Shown: in pieces, positions 23,995-35,069 of the stretch
How the letters are laid out: every line of letters begins with the position of its first letter
Position numbering within the stretch: the first letter of the stretch is position 1
Assembly: GCA_003290165.1 (NCBI GenBank)
Contig: QNQO01000686.1
Span: 434,001 to 498,000, forward strand
DNA: 64,000 bases
Direction of reading: 5' to 3'
Source: Berberis thunbergii
Taxonomy: Eukaryota; Streptophyta; Magnoliopsida; Ranunculales; Berberidaceae
Position numbers and translations under genes: made by a program
Notes under the pieces: generated by a model
Told to the model about the DNA's origin: nothing
Database searches by the model: none
What the model saw: the letters and a program-made list of their open reading frames with translations, nothing else

Positions 23995-26230
23995 TTACAA
24001 AAAACGAAAAAAGAGAAATAACAAGCAAGAGGAATCACTATCACGAACGACATCTTGAGGAAACGTAGGGTTAATGGGCTCCTCAACATTCGGATCACCC
24101 ATTGAATCTGGAACAACCTCCTTGACATCGTCGAATTCTTGCTCAGCAAGGTTACAAAAGGGGGACATGTTTAAACCTTTTGTTTCTAGAAAATCATGGC
24201 GACCTTCAACCACTCTCTTAAAGTACGCAACCTCCGTTGCCTTGAACTTCTCCTTAACAGTCGACAACTTGGCTTTGGGCAGACACTAACTCTTTGTCAA
24301 CATTGACGAGTTTAGCAACGACCATCGACTTGGTCTCAACAAACTCAGAATTCAGCTCAATGATGCAAGCGGTAGTAGCCTTAAGCTTGGCAGAATACTC
24401 GTTGGCGGAGCGAACAACCTTTCGGTCATACAACTCTTTCTCAGCAACATCCAGATGAGAACACAACTTGCCCAACCACCTTGGATGTCTCTAGGTCGGA
24501 AGCAAATGCATCATGCATAGCCTCCAAATCCCTCAACAAGCCCCGCATAGAGTCTGTAACCTTTTTCTATTCCGTGCACTGCGCCTTCAACAAATCCGTT
24601 CAATGAAAAACATGGAAAAAAACCAGAATGTGTCCCGAAAGCTCGACATGAGCAGCCTGATCACGAGACGCTTTACAGTCTGTACCCATGATGGTCGTAT
24701 AAGTAAGATGTGTCATCCCCTCCATGAGATGTAGAAGGTCATCGTCAATATGATGACGTGGTTGACGCATGGGCATAGGAGTTTTGTTCGCCAACCGCCC
24801 GTGACAGCCACCAATAAGGTTGCGAGCACTATCCTGCTCATCAACCTCGGATGACCAGAAGGTCTCTCCAATGAAAAAAGGAATAGGGCGAGAAACAGAA
24901 GGAACAATACGAGATTCCAAAGTTTCGGCCACAATAGAAGAAACAATAAGTTTGTGTTCTCGAGAACGAGTAGCAAATTGATCCTCTGCTAACTGATCAT
25001 AATCAAAATCATCCAAATTCTTAGTACCTGTAGGATTATTCGATAGCCAAACAGCCAGTTGAAACATTTTATTCTCGATGATGCGCAAATCATCAATTGA
25101 GAGGCTAGCAAGATTCGGTAAGCCATAAGAAGCAACAAGTTTTTTCTCATAGTCATCCAGATGATGGGAAACTTGTTTCTTACTTACATCAAGAATCTAG
25201 TTGACCTCTTTGTTCTTACGAGCAATGAATTATTACCCAAATCACGACCTCTTCTGAAGAGAAACAAGATGAAAAAGGATCCTTGCAGATTCAAGGACAG
25301 AAAAAACAAGTTTCTTCCTCTTCGAGACACGACTAGAACTGATGGACGATATCTTGGAAGAGCTAGGAGGCCTAGGAACTTTTCTTTTCATAACAATTAG
25401 ACCAATGTTCCTAGAACCTCGAGTAGGTACTCCTAGATCATCGGCGAGCGTAACAGTAACCTCAGAAGCAATGCTTGCCCTACCTGGTGAAAGCAGACCA
25501 CCATGGACAGCAACATCCGAAGTAAGGAAATCCTCTTTCGATACTCGATGAAGATCACAAAACCGATGACGAAAATCATGTTCTTCCAAAGATAGTGACA
25601 ACTCAACCCTCTTAGGCTATTGGAACAATCGCAAAATCTGATTGCCGCAAAACCTAAAATGGTCAGAAAAAAGAGAGACATAAAACCAGGACCTTGACCA
25701 ACCCACATACTCTCACAAGTCCTCGAAGCAGCGAGGAGAAAGCAAGCGACAAGTGTAACTAGGGTCCAAGCTAAACTCTATCAGGGAATGAAAAACATAA
25801 CATTCATAGGCATGCGGGCAACAACAACCCTCGCCAAGGTTGAAGTCAGTATCTTCCAACCATTAGGAACAAGTTGAGCATGAACATTTCCAACCAAATC
25901 CAACTACTCCAAGATGATGAAGGAGCTGACAGCCTAAAAACAGAATGGAACATACTTGGATACAAAACAGTGTATCCAAACCGAGGACGACAAGGACTAG
26001 CGTCATCTCCGAGGGAACAATCTCCAAATCATTGGGCAATGAGTAGTCGTGACGGATGTTGTCTAAAGTCATGCGTGTCACCCCTTTGGGTAGGAAGAAA
26101 GCTTTGTAAACGACAAGAGTGTCACCACCCAAAACTCTAGAGTTAAACATGACTACAGGACGAAAGTGAGAGAGCAAAAGATTAATAACTAGAAAGCGAG
26201 AAGATGCAGAAGGAAGAATAACATTCATAA
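23995..26230 (-). pseudogene. Antisense ORF of Tat-1 (gypsy-type Transposase_28-like)
   Basis: On the strand opposite to gag-pol. Reading blocks at 25863-26228, 25242-25601, 24600-25088, 24254-24475 and 23995-24267 give a domain with AQLVPNGWKIL near 25835-25870, then a segment with QDSARNLIGGCHGRLANK and a C-terminal helical part FDDVKEVVPDS. The first block matches what is annotated in plants as the putative gypsy-type transposon domain (PF04195). The same protein is antisense in Tat-2 and Tat-3. Function is unknown. Broken by several shifts. Confidence 0.65.
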
Positions 26231-26439
26231 GCTCCTCCTTTTTCTAGGAATGAGAAACAAAAAAACCGCCCTTGGAAAACATGCAGGGTGAGACAATCGC
26301 ACGAAATTCAAAAAATCGCACCAAATTGAACAGACGGATGGAACAACGGACAGATAGCAATGACACTAACCAAGTCGTAATGCTGTAATCAAAAAGAAAA
26401 AAACCACCACACAATTAGTGGATACTTAAACATACCCAC

Positions 26440-26456
26440 TAACTAAGGGGGGAGTA
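26440..26456 (+). other. Polypurine tract of Tat-1
   Basis: AACTAAGGGGGGAGTAA lies immediately upstream of the 3' LTR, the site from which plus-strand DNA is primed. Confidence 0.75.
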
Positions 26457-26458
26457 AC

Positions 26459-27025
26459 TGATGATACATTAAAAATATCAATCATCACGACTGTACACGT
26501 GGCATAAAGTCCTATCACGAGAACACATCGTCTGATCCTTTGGGCCAACTCATAAAGGCTAGAGGGATTGAGGTCAATTATGAAGGCTCAAACTAGGCCC
26601 ACCTCTAAGGAGGCGTTAGCAGGATCCAAATCTAGGCCCAAACAAATCAAAACCCAAACCCAAGCCCGTTACACATTCTCTCATAAAAAAGAAGAACGCT
26701 GCATCCAAAAAGAGCCGTGGAGAGACCTACGCCTCCATGAACGCATCTTCATTAAGGAGGAGTCTGTTACAGAAACATCTCCTTCTATTGTGCTTCATAT
26801 GCTTAAGTCGCGTAGAGTGTTAACTACGACCATTATAAAAGGTAAAGGGGACATTTGACAAATGTATGAGACTTTAATTGAGTTTTATCCAGATTTACTT
26901 CCTTTTCCAACAGAGTTACTGACTTAAGCATCCGAGTGCGTTCGGCCACAAAAAAGGTGGTCCTTGGCAGTCTAACAGTGATTTTGCAGGTCAAACTCAT
27001 AGAAGGACAATTTTTTAATGCATCA
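26459..27025 (+). repeat. 3' LTR of Tat-1
   Basis: It begins TGATGATACATT and ends GCATCA. It shares TGTACACGTGGCATAAAG and AAGCCCGTTACAC with the 5' LTR. Length 567 bp. Confidence 0.85.
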
Positions 27026-27273
27026 ATTTCTACCTAAATCATTTGCATCCATTTTAATACTCTTTTAGAAAAAAAACTAATCCAAGTTTATGAGGCCTTC
27101 GAAATTGAGATCATAATCAAATGTCTTAAATGAAACTGAACTAAACAAAAACCAAATAACATTAATGGAGAAATGCGCTATAAACAACATTAGTATTGAT
27201 TGCATTTTCCATAGTCCCTCCTATTTGATATAATAGTTATTGACATTCACAGATGAATCGATTCCACCAAAAT

Positions 27274-27404
27274 AAGACCTATATGATAATAGATATGGAA
27301 AATCACCAAGCAACTAAAAAGGGAATAAATTCCATTCATATCTAACTATTTCATTATAGGAAAATCACCAAGCAACTAAAAAGGGAATAAATTCCATTCA
27401 TATC
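27274..27404. repeat. 86-bp flanking repeat (left copy) plus a partial tandem copy
   Basis: Positions 27274-27359 are repeated at 30077-30162 in the same orientation. Positions 27297-27342 (46 bp) are also repeated immediately at 27359-27404, directly against the viral sequence. The two outer copies bracket pararetrovirus copy C. Confidence 0.9.
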
Positions 27405-27645
27405 GATTCCAGAGCCATGCTTCTTTTTCTTCGGGGAAATAGTATTGGTGAGTCCTAGGTGCTATTGGTCAACTGTTGATAGCGTTGGTAAGCTTGTAAG
27501 GTATGTTGGTCAGCCGTTATGAACCTTGTGTAAGTTGCCATGGTAAGCGTAGTGTTTACGGGTTAGGTGGTCCCATACTGATGTCCAGCTGTAGGTGGTC
27601 CAAGTACAGTGTTCCCAATCCTCCAACCTGAAAGATTTTGATAGT

Positions 27646-28580
27646 ATGTCCTTACTTTCAAAATTTACCCGAGCTTCTAGCTCTAGGTCAAGACAAATTC
27701 CAGAAGGTGTAAACCACATGGAGTGTAGAATTTTAGATATAGAAAATAATTTACCAAAATGGCCAATACCAGAAATTCCTTACAAAAATGTTTATATCAT
27801 TTCAAAATCTTTGTTTCCTAAAAAAAACAGAAGATCTGATCGATATGGTTGAACAAACTGTATCTTTTGATGGATCTATGGATTCAAAACAATTGTTTTC
27901 AAATGAAACTTTACAATATTTACAAAGTCAAGAATACAAATATATCCATATTGGATTGATTCAAATTGTGATTAAACCCTTGACAAGGACAGGATTAGAC
28001 ACCTGTGCTTTGATCGCTCTTCGCGATTGTCGGCACAATAGGCTTCATGATTCTCTTTTAGGAATCGCTGAGTCAACCCTTGAGATGGGTCCAATCTATT
28101 TTGATTGTTACCCAAATTTTCGGTATCTCTTTCGGACCCAAATGTCCTTGAGACTCTGACTCTCAATAACCAGACCTCTGGATTTTATATGTCTACAAAA
28201 TTACTTACAAGGCCATGAAGACTCAACTAAGCCCTAAGGCTTTGATGGAGTCTGCGAAAGGATATATCATCCTCTTCCAGGCCAACAAAAAAAAACTAGT
28301 GTTATTGTCCCCAAGACAATTCACTGGAGCCAAGTTACCCTTCCAGTTACATGGCAGGTTCCCACAGAACCAAGAAAGCTATTGCCTAGTAGACTGAGTC
28401 AGATCTTGACTCTAGAAGATGGTACAGTTGAACTTCAATTTTCTGAATCCAGAAAAACTAGTTTAAAACTGTTAGATTCCCTATCAGGAAAAACATCCAC
28501 TTCTTCTGTTAGAACCGCACCCTCTCAAATCCCAAGGACTCAAACACCCCCTGAAGTCCTTCCCCGATAAACCCATATGC
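27646..28580 (+). pseudogene. Pararetrovirus movement protein (copy C), disrupted
   Basis: It starts MSLLSKFTRASSSRS at 27646. The core blocks YIHIGLIQ, KPLTRTGLDTC and LIALRDCRHNR are present (27938-28040), with frameshifts near 27815, 28125 and 28290. The Pro/Ser-rich tail ends near the stop at about 28568. Confidence 0.8.
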
Positions 28581-28584
28581 TTCA

Positions 28585-28945
28585 CAATTGAATGTTTTAA
28601 AAACACAATTCATTCTTGACAAAGAATGGGTTAAACTAGACTTTTTAAAACCTTCTAACCTTCAAAGAAGAAACCAATTGTATGCCCAAACAACAGAAGA
28701 ACAGATAAATGAATTAGGAAAACAATTTTATGCTTTCTGCGAATAATTGTGGCCATTCTTGGTTCTTCATATTCAGTAAAAAGTTCAATCAAAAATCTGT
28801 TCCTCTTTGGTTCCAACACACTTGTTGGAGCTATTTTGGTCCGATTCAAGAGATTCTTCCCTCTGCTGTTCAAGAAGGATGGAAGATTTTCAAAGATAAA
28901 TACCAACCTCCAATTCCTGCTTCAGAGAAAGTTTTGCCGCCTAAC
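28585..28945 (+). pseudogene. Coat protein start fused to ORF2 middle (copy C deletion junction)
   Basis: Coat N-terminal codons (LNVLKTQFILDKEW, then TTEEQINELGKQFYAFCE) run to about 28743. The sequence then changes to the ORF2 block GHSWFFIFSKKFNQKSVPLWF (28749 on). The intervening coat, protease and polymerase region is missing. Confidence 0.75.
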
Positions 28946-28999
28946 AATAGAGAAGACAAATAGAAGATACAAAACAGTAGAATGTAAAACAAAGAATTA

Positions 29000-30050
29000 A
29001 AAAAGAAAAGAAAACAATACAAATTATTCTCTAAATTATAATAGAGATCGATACAGCTTCAAGCCAGTTTTCTGGTTTACACTTGGAGATTAACTGTAAG
29101 ATCTAGCTACAATAATTCATAGAATAATGAAATTTATAAAGATAATGCATGATTTTATTTATACTAGATAAAATTTACAAAACGAAAGCTGAAAGAAGAA
29201 AGCTTACATGAAAGGTGTAAGGTTTTTCCTCTAAAAACTCACTTACCCTTTTCTTCTAAAACATACACTTAAATAGAAGAGAAAAAAGAGGCTAAGAGAG
29301 GATAAGCCTCGCTGGAAGATAAGGGAGAGCGGACAACTTGTCCTTTGTAAACATTATTGGGATAATTGCAAATACTATTTGCTTTTAGGTGTCGATAGGA
29401 ACTGTTGAAGATGCTTTGACTGTAGATGCTTTTGTAGTATTGGAACTGTGGCTTCACGCGAATGCCTTTTGAAAAGATGCTGTCGGAACCGAAAACACTT
29501 TTGATTTGTAGTGACTACTGGCAGATGCTACCTTTGAGGTAATGGAGAGTGGGTCCATTAATCATAAAGGGAGAAGACATTGTAGCAATCGTCTTCATTG
29601 AGTGGGACTGTAGGTTCATCGTTATCATCTGAATCTTCTGAACAGATCTTGGACAATGTTTCTAGTAACAGAGCTTTTGTAGGTTTCCCTTGAAGCTGCT
29701 CCTTGATATGTTGTCGAAGAAGCTTAGCGTCTAAAAAACTGTGCCCACCATTTAACTTTAAAACGGTGGCAGAACCATAATGAGGCCTGATTGGATTGAT
29801 ATGGCTTGGAGAGGGCAGAACAAATATAGTCCCAGCAACAAATCCAAGACAAACCAAATCTAATAAAAAACCAAAGCGACAAAACTTGCTCTGCAGCAGG
29901 AATTGGAGGTTCGTATTTTTCTTTGAAAATATTTCATCATTCTTGAAAAGCAGAGGGAAGAATCTCTTGAATCAGACCAAAATAGCTCCACCAAGTGTGT
30001 TGGAACCAAAGAGAAACAAATTTATGATTGAACTTTTTACAAAATAATAA
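29000..30050 (-). pseudogene. ORF2 C-terminal half and 3' region of copy C
   Basis: Read on the minus strand, 30050 to 29560 gives the ORF2 tail with AKLLRQHIKEQLQGKPTK and the acidic end LNEDDCYNVF (29575-29610). Downstream (29550-29000) is non-coding sequence resembling the region after ORF2 in copy B (31430-31760), including the leader block around 29055-29100. Confidence 0.75.
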
Positions 30051-30076
30051 GATACAAAACAGTAGAATCTCTAGTG

Positions 30077-30162
30077 AAGACCTATATGATAATAGATATG
30101 GAAAATCACCAAGCAACTAAAAAGGGAATAAATTCCATTCATATCTAACTATTTCATTATAG
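30077..30162. repeat. 86-bp flanking repeat (right copy)
   Basis: Same orientation and sequence as 27274-27359. It marks the right limit of copy C. Confidence 0.9.
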
Positions 30163-30596
30163 ATCTAACTTAACTAACCTATTGTTGTCTTTGTTGTACA
30201 ATGTAAACAAATTTAATAGATCTACTATCGCCTTATCTAACCACATTTTTATATATGAGAGGCATCAACATACTTCATTTTATCAACCGGTAGTCAGACA
30301 TTCGCATCAAAGTAGAGCTTGTCAACACTTGTAATTGTTTATAGGGTTTTAAAGTTTATTATAAATCTTATCACTTAAACTTTATTTTTGCATTCAAGAC
30401 ATTATCAATAGCGTTGCTCCATATTTTGTTTAGGTATCAATTTCCAAATTTTGGTTTTTTTTTAAAAGGCAAGCAAGGTTTTTAACAAGATCTATGTCAT
30501 CGGCATAGTTTGAATCCTGAACCTGTGGTTTCATATGTTGCAACTCTACAACTAGCTGGTATTCCATTGGCATCAAGTTCCAATCTAAATGTAACC

Positions 30597-30782
30597 TTTG
30601 AACATAAAAAATAATAATAATAATAATAAATTACTGCTACTAAGAACCATATCTTTTTGTTAATCCTTCAATTGATGAAGGCAAGGACTACCTCGAATCT
30701 AGCTTTGAACATATAATAATAATAATCAAATTAAATAAATAAATTACTGCTGCTAAGAACCATATCCCTCTTTTTGCTAATC
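30597..30782. repeat. Duplicated (TAA)n-containing segment
   Basis: A stretch of TAA repeats followed by ATAAATTACTGCTACTAAG-type sequence and AACCATATC occurs twice, about 117 bp apart. The second copy has GCTGCTAAG. No gene is seen in 30163-30880. Confidence 0.65.
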
Positions 30783-31429
30783 AGTCACCCCCTTTTCTAC
30801 ATAATGTATGATGCCATAACTATCTACATAAAAGATACTAAGTCTAGAAGTACGAGTACTAGGCTCGGTCAATAAGAAGATCAAGCAAGAAATGAAACAC
30901 AGGAGAGAAATAGATGAATAGAATCCACATAATCCAACACCACATGAATAAAACAATTGTAAATTCAGACATTTTGAAAACTTAACAATGACCTAACCAA
31001 TCGATTGATCTAGCTCTAAGACAGTTTCCTGCTTTACACTTAGAGAGGACCTAGAAGATCTTGTCAGAGGTTGGTCTGAGTTAAGAGTTTTGAAAACAGA
31101 AAGTAAGATCTATACTTTGTATTGTCCAAGAGATCATCTTACCTATGTCTTACTATGGTTTCAGTAGATCAACCAAGTCCAATACTATCTTTTAAGTATA
31201 GAGTTTTGTATAAGAGAAGAAAACACAGAGATGTATATAAGAAAAGATGCTTATATATTAAGAAAATAAACTAAAAATAGATAGTACAGAGGAGACTTAC
31301 GGGTACAAGAGCTCTAGAAGAATGTACAAGAGCTGGAAGATGAGAGGAAAGCTTACAGAAAATAAACTAAGGGATACAATATAGGAGTGGGGGTCTAAGA
31401 GCGTCTACTTTGCTCTGAGAGCTTACATT

Positions 31430-31437
31430 TATTTATA
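31430..31437 (-). promoter_or_regulatory. TATA box of copy B
   Basis: TATAAATA on the minus strand, downstream of ORF2, at the place of the pregenomic promoter. I did not find a convincing AATAAA within 150 bp downstream. Confidence 0.5.
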
Positions 31438-31739
31438 GACAGAAGAGACAAGAAGAGACGAAGAGATAAGGCTCTTCATTTAGTGGGGGATGAGCTGGAT
31501 GCTTATCCTGTTCTTTGTCTTTTGTTTGAGTGGAAGTGGACTGTGGAAGATGCTTCGACTGTTCACTTTTTGACTGTCGGCAGGTACTGTTGACTGTAGC
31601 TGCACTAATTGAGTTGACTGTAGCTTCACGCGGAGGCTTTTTCAAAAGAGTATAAGATGCTTGTCGGTCTGTCTGTGGATTGTGGCCGAAAGCACTTTTG
31701 TTTGCTTGTGGTGCCGGCAGATGCTGCATTTGATAATAA

Positions 31740-32994
31740 TGGGACATGGGGTCCATCTACAAATCTCGAGGATCGATGATGCCATAGCAGTCATCCTCAT
31801 TGAGATCCACTGTTGGGTCTTCTTCTTCATCAGCATCATCCGAACATATCTGGGACAGTGTTTCGATGAGCTGGGCTATGGTTGGTTTTGCCATGATCTG
31901 CTACAAGATCTGTTGCTTGAGCTGTTTGGCACTTGATGATGAGTCTGGCGAAGGGCCAATTTGTAGTGGTACTTGTGGTGGTGTAGAAGACACCTCTTTT
32001 GTTTTTGAGAAGAAGGCAGAGACGCCTTCTTTGGTAACCTTTGAATGATCAAAGCGTTGCCACCATTTTACTTTAGTACGGCGACAAAGCCATTGAGGTT
32101 TGGATTTTGAGAGGCTCAGAGATGAGTCGAGATGAGTACAAATGTAATCCCAACACATAATCCAAGCTAAATTGAATCTGATAAAAAACCAGACTGAGAG
32201 TACCAGTTCAGGAACTGGAACAGGAGGCTGGTATTTTTTTTGAAGACATTCCAACCTTCTTTGACTGGTTGAGGAAGGATGTCGAGAACTGGACCAAAGA
32301 AGCTCCACCAAATATGTTGGAACCAAAAAGGAAGTACCTTTTGATTGAATTTTTTACAGAACAGGAAGAACCAAGAATGGCCCTCGTTCTGTGGGCTGAC
32401 TAAAAATGCTCTAAGCCATGCATTTTTATAGTCAAGATAATTGAAGGAGGAAGGAAAATAGTTCTGGGAAAACTTTTTATGATATTGAGGCTTTTGGCCC
32501 CAATCGGCTTCAGTCATAATTTTAAAAATCTGACATTTGGAGAAGGTGATCTTTGAATGGGAATCATCATAGTGATGAGTGACTCCTATTGAATCTGTGT
32601 CGACTAAGATGAATTCATAGAATTCTCTAGTCTTCAGGACATCTGCTTCTTCAAATTGTTGGTCTGAAGAAAACAAGTTTTTGGCTATGCTTTGAGGAGA
32701 AGGAATCAAAGCATGGAAACATGGTTCGATTAAACAGATGTAATCGAAATATGTTTTATTGACATATTGGAGGGGTGCCTGATTAGGCTTTGGAAAGCTT
32801 GTCATAGACGAGCTTGATTTTGTTGGTCCTAAAGATTGACCTAAGGGGGTGAATCTTTGGGATAATTGAAGTGCATATGAAAGAGGGGATGTTGGCTGAG
32901 AAGCAGAAGGTTTCTTAGCGTAACTGGCTTTGGTTTGGGGTTTTGTAGGATTTCCCTGCTTTGAAGGAGGAGATGAGTTTTGAGAAGAACTCAT
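31740..32994 (-). pseudogene. Pararetrovirus ORF2 (copy B), one or more frameshifts
   Basis: It starts MSSSQNSSPPSK with an ATGA overlap to the polyprotein stop. It is open to about 32200, shifts frame near 32230, then continues through LSVWFFIRFNLAWIMCWDYI and a Ser/Pro linker to an acidic C-terminus ending LNEDDCYGIIDPRDL at about 31760. About 400 codons in all. The N-terminus is Ser/Pro/Lys-rich and probably disordered; the middle is aromatic-rich with EFYEFILVDTDS and FFLFCKKFNQK. Function is unknown; it lacks any motif I recognise. Confidence 0.75.
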
Positions 32995-34560
32995 TTCTGA
33001 AGAAACTCACGCGAGAGGAAGTCTGCGAGTGAGTTGTCTGCTCCCTTTATAAACTTGATTTCAAAATCGAAAGATGAAATCAAACCTTGCCATCTGGCGA
33101 AAATCTGTTTGGAAACCAGATTGAGTACATCTTTAGTTAAAATATCTTTTGCTGATTGGCAATCAATTTGCAATAAAAATTTTTGATTTATTAAATCATC
33201 TTGAAATTTCATGATGCATAATACAATTGATAAAACTTCTTTTTTCACAGTTGAATAGTTCATTTGTGTAGAATTCCAAATACCAGAATGGTATCGGACT
33301 AATTGGATTGTATTTGACTCAGGAAGACGATGTTTGAGAATACCACCATACCCAAGGTTAGACGCATCAGTCTCTACAATCTTGAAGGCCTTGGGATCTG
33401 AAATTCCTAAACAGGGAAGGTTCTTGACTTGACTTTTGACTTGACGGACTATGGAAGTATGGGCTTCAGTCCATGGGCTCGGATTTTTCTTAAGGCGAGA
33501 GTATAAGGGCTTAATCAAAACTCTAAGGCCTTTATAAAAATCTGCAACATAATTTAAAGATCCTAAAAATCTTTGCAATTGGGTTTTATCCCGAATTTCA
33601 TCAGGAAATTTGTCTGCAAATTCAATTGTTCTTGAAATTGGGGTAATCATACCAATGAAAATCTTGTGTCCTAAAAATCTAACATTTGTTTGAAATAAAT
33701 TGATTTTGGTTGGAGATAAAACCAATCCATTCCTTTTGATACAATTTTCGAATTGATATAAGTGTTTCCAGTGAGCTGGAATTGATTCAGAGAACACCAG
33801 TATATCATCGATATACACAATTGTGAATTGAGAAAATTGGGCTAGAATATTCATGATTCTGGAACTCACTAGGAGCATTCTTGAGACCGAATGGCATTAC
33901 ATTCCATTCGTAATGGCCAAAGGGAACATTGAAGGCCGTTTTGTAACTGTCTTCAGGGTGAATCTGGATTTGCCAAAATCCAGACTTTAGATCAAACTTA
34001 GAAAATACACAAGCATTGTGTAATATCTTAAGATCTCTTTGATGGGGAATTGGATATCTTATCCATTGAAGAATCTGATTTAAAGGTTTATAGTTGATTA
34101 CTAAACGAGGGCTTCCTCGTTCGAGTTCTACTGCTTTTCTGACATAGAAAGCTGCACAACTCCAACGTGACTTGGATGGTCTTATTAGACGTTTATCTAT
34201 CAGACCTTTGATTTCTTCTTTACAATATTCCATGAGCTCAAGATTCATTTGAATCGGACGAGCTTTGGTAGGAATCTTTCGTTCATCAAATCCTGGTTCA
34301 TAGGGAAGACGTACTACATGCTGGGATCTATGCCAGAATGCATTTGGGAGGTTGGAACAAAGTTCCTCTTGTAAATGTTTTTGATATTGAATAATTTGAT
34401 ATTGCAGTTTTGGTTCAAGAATTTGATCTGCAACTCGTTTATATTGAATTTCTTGTTTTAAAAAGTTTAATTGCTGTTGTTTGCAAATTAAACGATTGAA
34501 AACAACTTTTGTTGTGACTTGATTGAGTTCATATAGTTCTGGTTTAAACAAATAGGGAAA
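32991..34560 (-). pseudogene. Pararetrovirus RT-RNase H (copy B), one frameshift
   Basis: The RT half (34551-33850) has WSCAAFYVRKAVE, RLVINYKPLNQ, FSKFDLKSGFWQI and MPFGLKNAPSEFQ. A small deletion just after this shifts the frame. The second block (33878-32991) contains the intact YIDDILVF catalytic box (about 33800-33820), the connection domain, and RNase H with TDASNLGYGG, ending SLADFLSREFLQK. Otherwise uninterrupted. Confidence 0.88.
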
Positions 34561-34593
34561 TTCAAGATTCGTTCCTAAATAGGAAGTTTGAAT

Positions 34594-35064
34594 TCATTGT
34601 TTAGACACAGAAAATGGTGAAATTGCATTGATAAAGGGGGTTCCCAATATCATTGTCTGTTCCATATTTTGAACAAGGAGGAAGTGTTGTTTGATACAAA
34701 TCTTATCCTTGCAAATATGAGCATTGGAAAGCTTATGAAATATTTTCAGTTTAGAGTTGTCAGTGGTATACAACTTCTGTTTTGTTTTCTGAAAATATTG
34801 GGAAGGAACAATTCCTTCTTTGATGCAATTCATATCAGCACCTGAATCAATCAAGGCGATGACAGAAATCAAAGTTTGACCTTTGATAAACAAATCAACA
34901 GCTACAAACCATTTTTGGATAGTAACTGTGTTTGGTATGATTTGTTTCTGATTGAGGTTATTAAGGAATTTTGTTTCCTTTTGTTGTGAAGAAGAGGGTT
35001 CTGCTTCTTCTTCATGTTCATACATTGGTTGGTATTGGTTATCTTGCAGTGTTTGAATCTGCAA
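34594..35064 (-). pseudogene. Pararetrovirus aspartic protease (copy B)
   Basis: The active site LIDSGADMNC is intact (near 34825-34855), followed by the flap-like region and ILGTPFINAI. The frame ends at a TGA at 34594 and resumes beyond it toward RT, so the polyprotein is interrupted by one stop here. The region upstream includes a Glu/Ser-rich linker. Confidence 0.82.
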
Positions 35065-35069
35065 ATTGA

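Larger units (their letters stand above)
13787..27025 (+). mobile_element. Tat-lineage Ty3/gypsy retrotransposon (Tat-1), complete but decayed
   Basis: A 13.2-kb element with LTRs at 13787-14336 and 26459-27025. The order is gag, protease, RT, RNase H, a second archaeal-type RNase H, integrase, then an antisense ORF before the PPT. The extra RNase H and the antisense ORF between integrase and 3' LTR are hallmarks of the Tat lineage. Every coding domain has stops or frameshifts. The integrase is split by an insertion at 18251-22860. I could not find a matching 5-bp target duplication at the outer ends, so the LTRs may come from different insertions or the flanks may have changed. Confidence 0.88.
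27405..30076. mobile_element. Pararetrovirus copy C, rearranged mosaic of two opposed segments
   Basis: The plus-strand segment (27405 to about 28945) has a decayed primer site (TCCAGAGCC at 27407-27415), the leader, movement protein and the first part of the coat protein, joined directly to the middle of ORF2. This is a deletion of about 5 kb. The minus-strand segment (30050 down to about 28990) has the C-terminal half of ORF2, then the 3' non-coding region and leader. The segments meet tail to tail near 28950-28990. The sequence AGATACAAAACAGTAGAAT occurs at both the inner junction (28963) and the outer junction (30051). Confidence 0.8.
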
